Below, one piece after another: positions 1 to 5,600 of a DNA stretch of 5,600 bases. A program made the translations under genes and the position numbers. The notes beneath the pieces are model-generated. The model searched no databases. It was not told the origin of the DNA and saw only the letters and a program-made list of their open reading frames with translations. The DNA lies in contig JAGGYX010000165.1 in NCBI GenBank assembly GCA_021162305.1, positions 1 to 5,600 of the forward strand. Direction: 5' to 3'. How positions within the stretch are numbered: the first letter of the stretch is position 1; every line of letters starts with the position of its first letter. Origin of the DNA: Thermoplasmata archaeon (GTDB lineage: Archaea > Thermoplasmatota > E2 > UBA202 > JdFR-43).

Positions 1-2
1 AA

Positions 3-1166
3 TATTTTGAAATGTTATTCAAAAGCAAAGCATACAAAAAATTTAAGGGGTATGGAGGCAGAACAATTGTTGGTGGCCCAGGCGTTTGGCAATTTAAATA
101 TAACATGAAATTTGCAAAGCGTTACAAAATAGACTGCATTTTTGATGGTGAAGCAGAGAAAGATGTTGTTGAGCTTTTCCAGAAAGCTTTGGATGGTGAG
201 GAGCTGCCAAGATATATAGAAAAGACTCCGAAGGATGCACCAAGCCTTGATGAAATTCCAGAGATAAAGAAGCCAAGTGTGAATGGACTTGTAGAAATTG
301 GGCGGGGATGTCCGAGAGGATGCAAGTTTTGTAGCGTTACGCTTCGCCCTTTAAGATGGTATCCATATGAAAAAATTGAAAGAGAGTTGATGATAAATAA
401 AAAATATGGAGTGAATGGAACGATTTTGCATGCTGAAGATGTCATGTTGTATGGCTCGAAAAATGTTATTCCAAATGAAGAAAAAGTTTTGAAAGTAAAT
501 GAGCTTGCGAAAAAAATTATGGATACTGTAGCGTGGAGTCATGCCTCTTTTGCTGCTGTAGCAACGAAGCCAAAGATAATTGAAAAAGTGGCGGAGATCA
601 TCATAGATGAAAAGCAGAAATGGTGGGGGGCAGAGATGGGCATTGAAACAGGCTCTCCAGAGCTGGTAAAGAAAGCAATGCCAGCAAAAGCAAAGCCTTT
701 CAAGCCCGAAGAGTATCCAGAGATAGTGAAGCAGGCGGCGGGCGTTATGACCGACGCCAACATGGTGCCAGCTTGTACACTAATAGTTGGATTGCCAGAA
801 GAAACTGAAGATGATGTCATAAAAACAATAGAGCTTATGGATGATTTGAAGGATTTTAAGAGCCTTATCGTGCCTTTATTCTTTGTTCCAATGGGCAAGC
901 TCAAGGATAAAGATTGGTTTAAGGAGCATGAGATGAATGAACTGCATCGCGAGTTGCTCATAAAATGTTTGCGACATGACATAAAATGGACGAAAATAAT
1001 AGCCACTGAATATTTCCAAGAAAAGAAAAGTCATTTGATGCTAAAGCCATTATATTATCTTTTCTTCAAAATTATAGAATGGCAGGGTAAAAGAAAAGGC
1101 GTTTTGGAAAAAGAACGGAAGGAGTCAATAGAAAAAATTGTGGAATTGCCTTCTTCATCAAAATAA
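3..1166 (+). CDS. Radical SAM protein, probably B12-binding type (5' partial)
   Basis: Radical SAM enzyme: a [4Fe-4S] cluster cleaves S-adenosylmethionine to start radical chemistry; the substrate is unknown. Counting from the ATG at 12, the cluster motif is CPRGCKFC (C100, C104, C107), preceded by VEIGRG and followed by SVTLRPLRWYP. Further family signatures are GAEMGIETGSPELV (about 206-219), typical of the Elp3/MiaB-like radical SAM fold, and TLIVGLPEETEDDV (256-269). The frame is open to the window edge with no stop before the ATG at 12, and residues 17-27 (RTIVGGPGVWQ) resemble the last strand of a cobalamin-binding domain. The true start is therefore probably upstream, and the ATG at 12 is probably internal. 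The C-terminal tail is basic and helical. Archaeal B12-radical SAM proteins include GDGT ring synthases and calditol synthase, but I cannot assign this one to them. The class is secure; the specific function is open. It is convergent with the C25 peptidase gene. Confidence 0.9.
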   Translation, partial: YFEMLFKSKAYKKFKGYGGRTIVGGPGVWQFKYNMKFAKRYKIDCIFDGEAEKDVVELFQKALDGEELPRYIEKTPKDAPSLDEIPEIKKPSVNGLVEIGRGCPRGCKFCSVTLRPLRWYPYEKIERELMINKKYGVNGTILHAEDVMLYGSKNVIPNEEKVLKVNELAKKIMDTVAWSHASFAAVATKPKIIEKVAEIIIDEKQKWWGAEMGIETGSPELVKKAMPAKAKPFKPEEYPEIVKQAAGVMTDANMVPACTLIVGLPEETEDDVIKTIELMDDLKDFKSLIVPLFFVPMGKLKDKDWFKEHEMNELHRELLIKCLRHDIKWTKIIATEYFQEKKSHLMLKPLYYLFFKIIEWQGKRKGVLEKERKESIEKIVELPSSSK

Positions 1167-1181
1167 ATAAAATGTTGACCT

Positions 1182-1187
1182 AAAAAA
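1182..1187 (-). terminator. Possible T-tract terminator of the C25 peptidase gene
   Basis: Six A's on the plus strand read as TTTTTT on the minus strand, about 26-31 bases past the TAA stop of the peptidase gene. Archaeal RNA polymerase commonly terminates at such T runs without a hairpin, and I see no convincing stem. The assignment rests on position and composition only. Confidence 0.3.
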
Positions 1188-1202
1188 TGAAGATGGTGGA
1201 AA

Positions 1203-1218
1203 GATTATTTTATTATTT
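1203..1218 (+). terminator. Possible T-rich terminator of the radical SAM gene
   Basis: The plus strand reads ATTATTTTATTATTT, about 37-52 bases after the TAA stop of the radical SAM gene. It overlaps the last codons of the convergent peptidase gene. No stem-loop is evident. A T-rich stretch in a convergent gap fits archaeal intrinsic termination, but in AT-rich DNA it could be chance. Confidence 0.25.
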
Positions 1219-4044
1219 ACTCATTTCCACGAGCTCCATTTCAAAATCGTTCATGGTATAGAGTATGTCATTGAAATTTGCCTTTATTTTAACAATGTTT
1301 TCGGCATCATCCGCATAATATATTTCGCCTATTCCTCTTACCATTGTTATCTTTGTTGCTTTGAAACCACCTGCCTCCACATTTACGGTTTCCACACTCT
1401 TGCACAAGAATGGATGTATATCGTGATATAGAGGATCCCATATTTTCGGAAGTGCCATCGGATTCGACAGATTGAACATGGAAAGCAACTCTGGTATTTT
1501 TATAACTGGCAATAATCTCGCAAATTCTGGCGGGAGCAGCGGCATGCCAAAAACTGTTGTTATTGTATTTACTATCTTTATTACCCTGAACCAAAGCGAT
1601 GTTATTGTTCCATCTATTGTTAAGTTGGCTGGTGGTATTCCCCAGCTTTTATCGATGTCGAGCGGGAAATCAATTATGACATACGGGTGGTCAAGTTCGA
1701 GCACTGCATTTATATGTAGGGTAAATGGGATTATTTTGAATATTTTTTCCATTATTGGCGGAAGCGACAGATTCAGGCTTGATACATTGATGTTTGTGGA
1801 TGCGGTGACCTCCGCGTCTTTAATGCCCATATTCGTTTTATCTATTTCAACATTTGCGACAATATTGACGTTTTCAAGATGAGCAGATGCTTTTATTGGA
1901 TTTCCCACTCCGAGATCAAGGTTTATACTGAAGTTTACATCGGCATCTGGAATAGTCAGCGTGGTCATGTATGACGATGTCGTGACATCATCCACATGCA
2001 AATCAATTTCTATATGAGAAATGTGGACATCTATGTCTCTTCCTTCAACCTCATGGAGTGAGAAATCAAAATCACTTACGCTATACTTCCATGACATTCC
2101 CTTCTCCCATACAGGAATATCCTTGTGGAATGATGCTCTTTCTTCCTCTCCTTTGTTTCCGCTTCCGTTTCCGCTTCCGCCGCCCGCTGCCTCAATTCCG
2201 CCTATTCTCAGGCTTGGGTCTCCAAGCAAAACCCATGATTCAATTGTTTTTCTGTCTATCTGGTCAGTGTTTACAGCATCTATTATGTTTATGTAATCTG
2301 CAATCGTCTGCGAGTGGACTTCTCCCAATTCTTTAATTCCTTTTTTATAATTATAGAAGAACCTGGGTTCTATCCATCCCCCAAGACCCATTGTGCAGTA
2401 TTCATTTATATATCCGTATCCGTAACCGGTGTAACCGATCGATGCAATTGAACCGCCCCCTTCTTCAAGGAGCATCCAAGAGCAACCATCGTGCGGGTAA
2501 TGTTCCCCATGCATTACGGCATCTTCGTTATATGGTGCAAGATATTGCATTGTTACGTTAAATTGGGCATTGTGGCATCCTCCAACGACGACGATCGGGA
2601 GTTCTCCTTTATTGTTGTATTTCCATATATCAAATACTGTAAATCCAAGAGCGAATTCATCTTCTGTTTCTCCATCCGGCCAGAAATTGCCCCAAACTGC
2701 CGGGTTTCCATGTCCTGAGAAATACGCAAAACCATTTCCCTTCATAAAAGCATCTACAATATCTTCATAATTCTTGAACGTTCCAGTAGAGGTGTAAAGT
2801 TTATCAACTTGGAATCCCGCTTCACTGAGATGTCTGGCAACTATATCAGCAACAATTTCTCCCTCATACACTCCTCTTTTTATAATGCCTGAGGTATCTC
2901 TCGCCGGCGGCGAGGTATCTCCGCCAACTACAAATGCCTGGGTAAACCAGTTTCCACCTGATTGCTCGTAATTTATTATTTTATCAACAACGACGTCTGC
3001 TTCCCATGAATACCTAAATGGAAGTCTCCCAATGTATACATCCGGATAATAATCCATTACATCTTTCTTGCCCCATTTTGAATATTCCGCAAATACACCA
3101 TTTCCATTGCTGTCCCAGTCATCAAAAACGAGCTTTCCATGAAGATACTTGTAAATATCCGCATAATATAAATCTGTTGCATATCCACTCTCGAAATCCG
3201 CATCATTATTGCTCCTCCTCTCCGGCACATACCAGTCAAATGTCTGTCCCTTTCTTCCGCCTCCAAGAAGCACGTACTTTATTCCCCATCGTTCAATTGC
3301 ATCTTTTATCGCATATTTTATCTTTTCTGGCTTATCTCTTCCATTGTAGTTGGCGTAAATGTATTGAGTTGTAATCACCGTTGTTTCCACTCCCGTCGAA
3401 TTTTTGAAATTCGCGAGTTTCTGCATCTGCTCTACGAATTTTTCATCGGTTATTATGAGCATATCATATGTGCTCTCGCTGAACATGTTCTTTTCTGGTA
3501 AATCGTATTTTATTTTTATGTCTATTTTTTTTGGCAACGAAAGAATGTTGGATGCCGGTTTATATTGAGGATAGCATCTCACATTCACAAATACAACCCT
3601 TTCTCCCTCGTTCAATCCAATTCCTTTTCTAACTTCATATGCTTTTTCTGGATAAGCGTCATTACTCTCATAGATGTCCTTATCAATATATTCTTTAGTT
3701 TCGCGCAATTTTCCATCTAAGGGTACTGGAGATGGTGCTGGTTGAATTTTTTTGTCAAGAGTATAATCGATGCTTTTCATGCTAACCTCAACATTTTCAA
3801 TTTTTGTCCCTATTGGAAAAACAAACGTTTTTGCTATAACTGGAAGAATTGGTTTTCCTGTTTCCATAAGATATGAGTTTGCTTCGGGCAGTTCCACCAC
3901 CATATATTTTCCTTTATCCCTGAAATCTGGCGTGCTTATATTCAAATTAACTTTTTTTATGGCTGTCTCATCTTTTAAAGAGAATGCCATCACTGGCAAA
4001 ATCACTAAAACCGCCATCACACCTGCAATTACCTTCCTATTCAT
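1213..4044 (-). CDS. Secreted C25-family (gingipain-like) cysteine peptidase
   Basis: Predicted exported cysteine endopeptidase of 943 residues. Residues 1-20 form a signal peptide: basic MNRK, a hydrophobic core, and a likely cleavage after VMA. Residues about 23-190 resemble the C25 propeptide region (GKPILPV, DKKIQPAPSPV). The peptidase domain runs from about 193 (YDMLIITDEKF) through KYVLLGGG (256-263), an EF-hand-like loop DWDSNGNGVFAE (309-320), the catalytic-type His in YFSGHG (H445) and Cys in VVVGGC (C490), to SWVLLGDPSLRI (603-614), the usual end of the C25 domain. A Gly/Ser/Asn linker (621-632) leads into about 310 residues I do not recognise, rich in alternating polar/hydrophobic stretches. 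There is no C-terminal membrane anchor or sorting motif, so a freely secreted product is inferred. Eight N-glycosylation sequons (N35, 215, 496, 704, 753, 758, 807, 858) suit an extracellular protein. A purine-rich SD-like site supports the start. Substrate specificity cannot be read from the sequence. Confidence 0.92.
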   Translation of the reverse strand: MNRKVIAGVMAVLVILPVMAFSLKDETAIKKVNLNISTPDFRDKGKYMVVELPEANSYLMETGKPILPVIAKTFVFPIGTKIENVEVSMKSIDYTLDKKIQPAPSPVPLDGKLRETKEYIDKDIYESNDAYPEKAYEVRKGIGLNEGERVVFVNVRCYPQYKPASNILSLPKKIDIKIKYDLPEKNMFSESTYDMLIITDEKFVEQMQKLANFKNSTGVETTVITTQYIYANYNGRDKPEKIKYAIKDAIERWGIKYVLLGGGRKGQTFDWYVPERRSNNDADFESGYATDLYYADIYKYLHGKLVFDDWDSNGNGVFAEYSKWGKKDVMDYYPDVYIGRLPFRYSWEADVVVDKIINYEQSGGNWFTQAFVVGGDTSPPARDTSGIIKRGVYEGEIVADIVARHLSEAGFQVDKLYTSTGTFKNYEDIVDAFMKGNGFAYFSGHGNPAVWGNFWPDGETEDEFALGFTVFDIWKYNNKGELPIVVVGGCHNAQFNVTMQYLAPYNEDAVMHGEHYPHDGCSWMLLEEGGGSIASIGYTGYGYGYINEYCTMGLGGWIEPRFFYNYKKGIKELGEVHSQTIADYINIIDAVNTDQIDRKTIESWVLLGDPSLRIGGIEAAGGGSGNGSGNKGEEERASFHKDIPVWEKGMSWKYSVSDFDFSLHEVEGRDIDVHISHIEIDLHVDDVTTSSYMTTLTIPDADVNFSINLDLGVGNPIKASAHLENVNIVANVEIDKTNMGIKDAEVTASTNINVSSLNLSLPPIMEKIFKIIPFTLHINAVLELDHPYVIIDFPLDIDKSWGIPPANLTIDGTITSLWFRVIKIVNTITTVFGMPLLPPEFARLLPVIKIPELLSMFNLSNPMALPKIWDPLYHDIHPFLCKSVETVNVEAGGFKATKITMVRGIGEIYYADDAENIVKIKANFNDILYTMNDFEMELVEMSK
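2155..2178. repeat. 12-base tandem repeat (two exact copies) in the linker
   Basis: GTTTCCGCTTCC occurs twice head to tail on the plus strand, and each copy is itself two near-identical hexamers. On the coding (minus) strand it encodes alternating Gly-Ser and Gly-Asn in the flexible linker between the C25 domain and the C-terminal region. It is in frame, so gain or loss of a unit would only change linker length. Confidence 0.8.
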
Positions 4045-4047
4045 TTT

Positions 4048-4057
4048 ACCCCCTTAC
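4048..4057 (-). promoter_or_regulatory. Shine-Dalgarno-like site of the C25 peptidase gene
   Basis: On the minus strand the sequence GTAAGGGGGT ends three bases before the ATG at 4044-4042. The G run can pair with the pyrimidine-rich 3' end of 16S rRNA, though the match to GGAGG is imperfect and the spacing short. It supports this ATG, which also begins a good signal peptide. I see no comparable site before the plus-strand genes at 4232 and 5288. Confidence 0.5.
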
Positions 4058-4070
4058 CAACAATGTATGT

Positions 4071-4084
4071 GAATATAAATAAAT
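4071..4084 (-). promoter_or_regulatory. Possible TATA box of the C25 peptidase gene
   Basis: The minus strand reads ATTTATTTATATTC, about 27-40 bases upstream of the peptidase ATG, close to the archaeal TATA consensus (TTTAWATA). With the usual spacing of about 26 bases, transcription would begin within roughly ten bases of the start codon, giving a very short leader that may or may not include the SD-like site. Confidence 0.4.
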
Positions 4085-4180
4085 TGCTGCATAAACTTTT
4101 TCTCACTCATTTTTCGCTATATGCCAGCATCTCACATATTTTTCAATGTGAAAGAGTTTTTATTGAGGTAACCATCGCCT

Positions 4181-4190
4181 ACTATAACAT
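4181..4190 (+). promoter_or_regulatory. Possible TATA box of the cutA operon
   Basis: ACTATAACAT lies about 23 bases upstream (centre to A of ATG) of the ATG at 4208 and about 47 upstream of the ATG at 4232. A typical archaeal spacing would start transcription near 4208-4212, giving either an essentially leaderless message from 4208 or a leader of about 20 bases for the start at 4232. The match to consensus is only moderate. Confidence 0.3.
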
Positions 4191-4231
4191 AACAAGAGAA
4201 AAAGATTATGTATGCTGGCGTATATCATTTC

Positions 4232-4534
4232 ATGTATTGCCTCGTTATAACAACATGTAGCAATGAAGATGAGAAAAAAATAAAGGAAGCATTGCTGGAG
4301 GAAAAGCTTGCAGCATGCATAAGCAGTTTTGATGTTTCCTCATCATATATATGGAAAGGAAAAATTGAAGAGATAAAGGAAAGAATGCTTTTTATAAAAA
4401 CAAAAAAGGAGAAATGGGATGATGTAAAGCAACGCATTAAACAATTGCATTCATATGAGCTTCCAGAGATAATATGCATTGAATTTGATGGAAGCATCGA
4501 TTATCTCAAATGGATTGATAGTGTGGTAAAATGA
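4232..4534 (+). CDS. cutA: CutA1 family protein (divalent cation tolerance)
   Basis: Small cytoplasmic protein of the CutA1 family, which forms very stable trimers with a ferredoxin-like fold. It was named for copper tolerance in E. coli; its role in archaea is unsettled. From the ATG at 4232 it is 100 residues, the usual archaeal size, starting in the first strand (MYCLVITT). Family marks in order: LAAC (26-29), WKGK (41-44), IKTKKEKW (55-62), HSYELPEI (73-80) and YLKWI (91-95). An in-frame ATG at 4208 would add eight residues (MYAGVYHF); neither start has an SD site. I chose 4232 because homologues normally begin right before this strand, but the TATA-like box upstream also permits 4208. 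The stop overlaps the start of the SAM hydrolase gene, so the two are almost certainly cotranscribed. Confidence 0.93.
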   Translation: MYCLVITTCSNEDEKKIKEALLEEKLAACISSFDVSSSYIWKGKIEEIKERMLFIKTKKEKWDDVKQRIKQLHSYELPEIICIEFDGSIDYLKWIDSVVK

Positions 4535-5268
4535 TAATAACACTAGCAACAGATATAGGGTGGGAATATGCTGCTGAGATGAAAGGAGTAATATATTCAA
4601 TAAATCCTCGAGCAAAGATAGTTGATGTAAGCCATGATATAATGCCACAAAATATAATGCAGGGTGCATTTGTTATCTATTCTATAACTCCATATTTTAA
4701 AAAAGCAATTCATATTGCTGTTGTTGACCCGGGCGTCGGAACAGAAAGAAAGGCAATTGCAATAAAATGCAAGGATACATGGTTTGTTGGGCCTGATAAT
4801 GGCATTTTTTATCCCGCTGCCGCCCGCTTGGGCATCCAGAAGGCATACCAGCTTTCTGTTGGTAAAGCATCGCCAGTTTTTCATGGGAGAGATGTTTTTG
4901 CTCCTGCCGCTGCTCTTTTATCTCTGAATAAGAAGCCAAAATGGAAAGAAATTGGCGTTGATGAAATAAAAAAGCTTGATTTTGGAAAGGCTGAGAGAAG
5001 GGGAAGCAAAGTCATAGCGAGAGTTTTATTCATTGATAGGTTTGGAAATATCATTACAAATGCTGACTTAAAAGCCGAGGAAATGGAAGTTAAGATAAAA
5101 GACAGGCAAAAGAAGATAAGGAGGGTTAAATCATATGGATATGCTGAAAAAGGAGAAATAGTTGCTGTTGAGTCGTCGGGTGGTTTTCTTGAAATAGCGA
5201 TGCGGGAAGGAAATGCAGCTTCTTTCTTCAATGCAAAAGAAGGAGATATCATAGAAATATTTTTTTAG
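4531..5268 (+). CDS. S-adenosylmethionine hydrolase (DUF62 family)
   Basis: Member of the DUF62 / SAM hydroxide adenosyltransferase family, related to the bacterial fluorinase and chlorinase; characterised archaeal members hydrolyse SAM to adenosine and methionine using water. The 245 residues are close to family length. N-terminal domain marks: TLATDIG (4-10), EMKGVIYSINP (16-26), VDVSHDI (31-37), VVDPGVGTERKAIAI (64-78) and VGPDNGIF (86-93). The Asp-Arg-His triad known from Pyrococcus PH0463 corresponds here to D66, R73 and H118 (FHGRDVFAPAAA). C-terminal domain marks: FIDRFGNIITN (167-177), ESSGGFLEIA (214-223) and GNAASFF. The triad favours hydrolase over halogenase activity. The segment after TDIG appears about two residues shorter than usual. 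The ATG overlaps the cutA stop as ATGA, which suggests translational coupling. No signal peptide or membrane segment, so it is cytoplasmic. Confidence 0.93.
   Translation: MIITLATDIGWEYAAEMKGVIYSINPRAKIVDVSHDIMPQNIMQGAFVIYSITPYFKKAIHIAVVDPGVGTERKAIAIKCKDTWFVGPDNGIFYPAAARLGIQKAYQLSVGKASPVFHGRDVFAPAAALLSLNKKPKWKEIGVDEIKKLDFGKAERRGSKVIARVLFIDRFGNIITNADLKAEEMEVKIKDRQKKIRRVKSYGYAEKGEIVAVESSGGFLEIAMREGNAASFFNAKEGDIIEIFF
5251..5266 (+). promoter_or_regulatory. T-tract: possible TATA element for the next gene and/or terminator
   Basis: GAAATATTTTTTTAGC spans the last codons and stop of the SAM hydrolase gene and is centred about 30 bases before the ATG at 5288. It could be an A/T promoter element giving a leaderless or nearly leaderless message for the next gene, a T-run terminator for the cutA operon, or both. 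No SD-like sequence sits in the 19-base gap (the bases before the ATG are pyrimidine-rich), which fits leaderless initiation. Confidence 0.3.
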
Positions 5269-5287
5269 CCCCTTTGTATTTTCTTTC

Positions 5288-5600
5288 ATGAAAAAGTTGG
5301 TAGCAATTCTGGTTGTTTTTGGGATGTTGAGTAGTGCCATAGCTATAACAAATGCAAATAGTGTAATAAATGAAAGCGTGAAAATTAACGAGCCAGCCAT
5401 TTCTTACAGCAATGGCTACGCCAATGTTATTGCTGCAATGCCATATCTGCATATAGCAGGCTATCCAATGCTTCCATATAAAGTTAAAAGCATTGTTCTT
5501 CCAGCTGGAAGCATTGTCAGAAGCATAGACATAAAAGCAAAAAATGTAAAAGAGATTGTCGTCGATAAAAAAATACAGCCAGCTCCAGAGCCCGTAACAC
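5288..5600 (+). CDS. Secreted C25 peptidase-like protein, N-terminal part (3' partial)
   Basis: The frame opens at ATG 5288 and runs without a stop to the window edge (104 complete codons). Residues 1-19 are a clear signal peptide: MKK, a hydrophobic core, and a likely cleavage after the AIA at 17-19. Residues about 52-104 align with the propeptide-like region of the minus-strand C25 peptidase: both have G-x-P-x-LP, a following K-x-x-V-x-P-x-G pattern, and the nearly identical block DKKIQPAP[S/E]PV. By eye I count 19 identities over about 48 aligned positions with a one-residue gap. The gene is therefore probably a second exported C25-type peptidase, or a protein using the same N-terminal module; the catalytic region is not in the window. 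It lies 19 bases after the SAM hydrolase gene on the same strand, so it may be read through from that operon or use its own leaderless promoter. Confidence 0.8.
   Translation, partial: MKKLVAILVVFGMLSSAIAITNANSVINESVKINEPAISYSNGYANVIAAMPYLHIAGYPMLPYKVKSIVLPAGSIVRSIDIKAKNVKEIVVDKKIQPAPEPVT

Larger units (their letters stand above)
4045..4231. other. Divergent intergenic promoter region
   Basis: This region separates the minus-strand peptidase gene from the plus-strand cutA unit. It holds a TATA-like box for each direction and no open frame that looks like a gene; short frames here lack SD sites and recognisable protein features. I see no clear inverted repeat that would mark an operator. If cutA starts at the alternative ATG at 4208, the last 24 bases are coding. 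Confidence 0.6.

Noticed and set aside
12..14. ATG at 12 as the true start of the radical SAM gene
   Set aside because: The frame is open upstream to the window edge, there is no SD site, and the residues after it look like the end of a cobalamin-binding domain, so the gene probably begins before the window.
539..1006. 155-codon minus-strand open frame
   Set aside because: Antisense to the radical SAM gene, Ser/Ile/Phe-rich and without domain marks; the plus frame carries clear family motifs.
1472..1882. 136-codon plus-strand open frame
   Set aside because: It lies wholly antisense to the C25 peptidase gene, has no recognisable motif, and its composition reads as a reverse-complement shadow of a beta-rich coding region.
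3018..3374. 118-codon plus-strand open frame rich in His, Cys and Ser
   Set aside because: Antisense to the conserved C25 domain; the odd composition follows from reading Asp/Gly/Tyr-rich codons on the other strand.
4063..4260. 65-codon plus-strand open frame in the divergent intergenic region
   Set aside because: It has no SD site or protein family feature, overlaps the start of cutA in another frame, and crosses the promoter region of both neighbours.
4881..5252. 123-codon minus-strand open frame over the SAM hydrolase gene
   Set aside because: Shadow of the DUF62 gene, whose plus-strand frame has conserved motifs throughout.

Overview
The window looks archaeal, most likely a euryarchaeote and possibly a Thermoplasmata relative; the lineage guess is weak. 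The evidence is AT-rich DNA, heavy use of ATA (Ile) and AGA/AGG (Arg) codons, TATA-like boxes close to start codons, plus-strand genes mostly without a Shine-Dalgarno sequence, and a gene set (B12-type radical SAM enzyme, CutA, DUF62 SAM hydrolase, secreted C25 cysteine peptidases) that suits such a genome. I see no tRNA, rRNA, CRISPR array, insertion sequence or phage gene.

Layout. (1) Positions 3-1166, plus strand: the C-terminal part of a radical SAM protein whose start, and probably a cobalamin-binding domain, lie before the window. (2) 1167-1212: a 46-base convergent gap with T-rich tracts on both strands, probably the terminators. (3) 1213-4044, minus strand: a 943-residue secreted peptidase of the gingipain (C25) family, with signal peptide, propeptide-like N-terminal region, catalytic His/Cys pair, a glycine-rich linker and an unrecognised C-terminal region of about 310 residues. 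(4) 4045-4231: a divergent promoter region. (5) 4232-4534 and 4531-5268, plus strand: a two-gene unit, cutA then a DUF62 S-adenosylmethionine hydrolase, joined by an ATGA start/stop overlap. (6) 5288 to the window end, plus strand: the first 104 codons of a second secreted protein, whose N-terminal region matches the propeptide-like region of the minus-strand C25 peptidase.

Functional picture. Two exported C25-type proteins flank a small cytoplasmic housekeeping pair. Nothing ties the radical SAM enzyme to the peptidases beyond adjacency. The least explained parts are the C-terminal region of the large peptidase and the second C25-like gene, which runs off the window. I do not see a clearly novel multi-gene system; the best candidate for follow-up is the C25 peptidase pair with its unusual C-terminal region.
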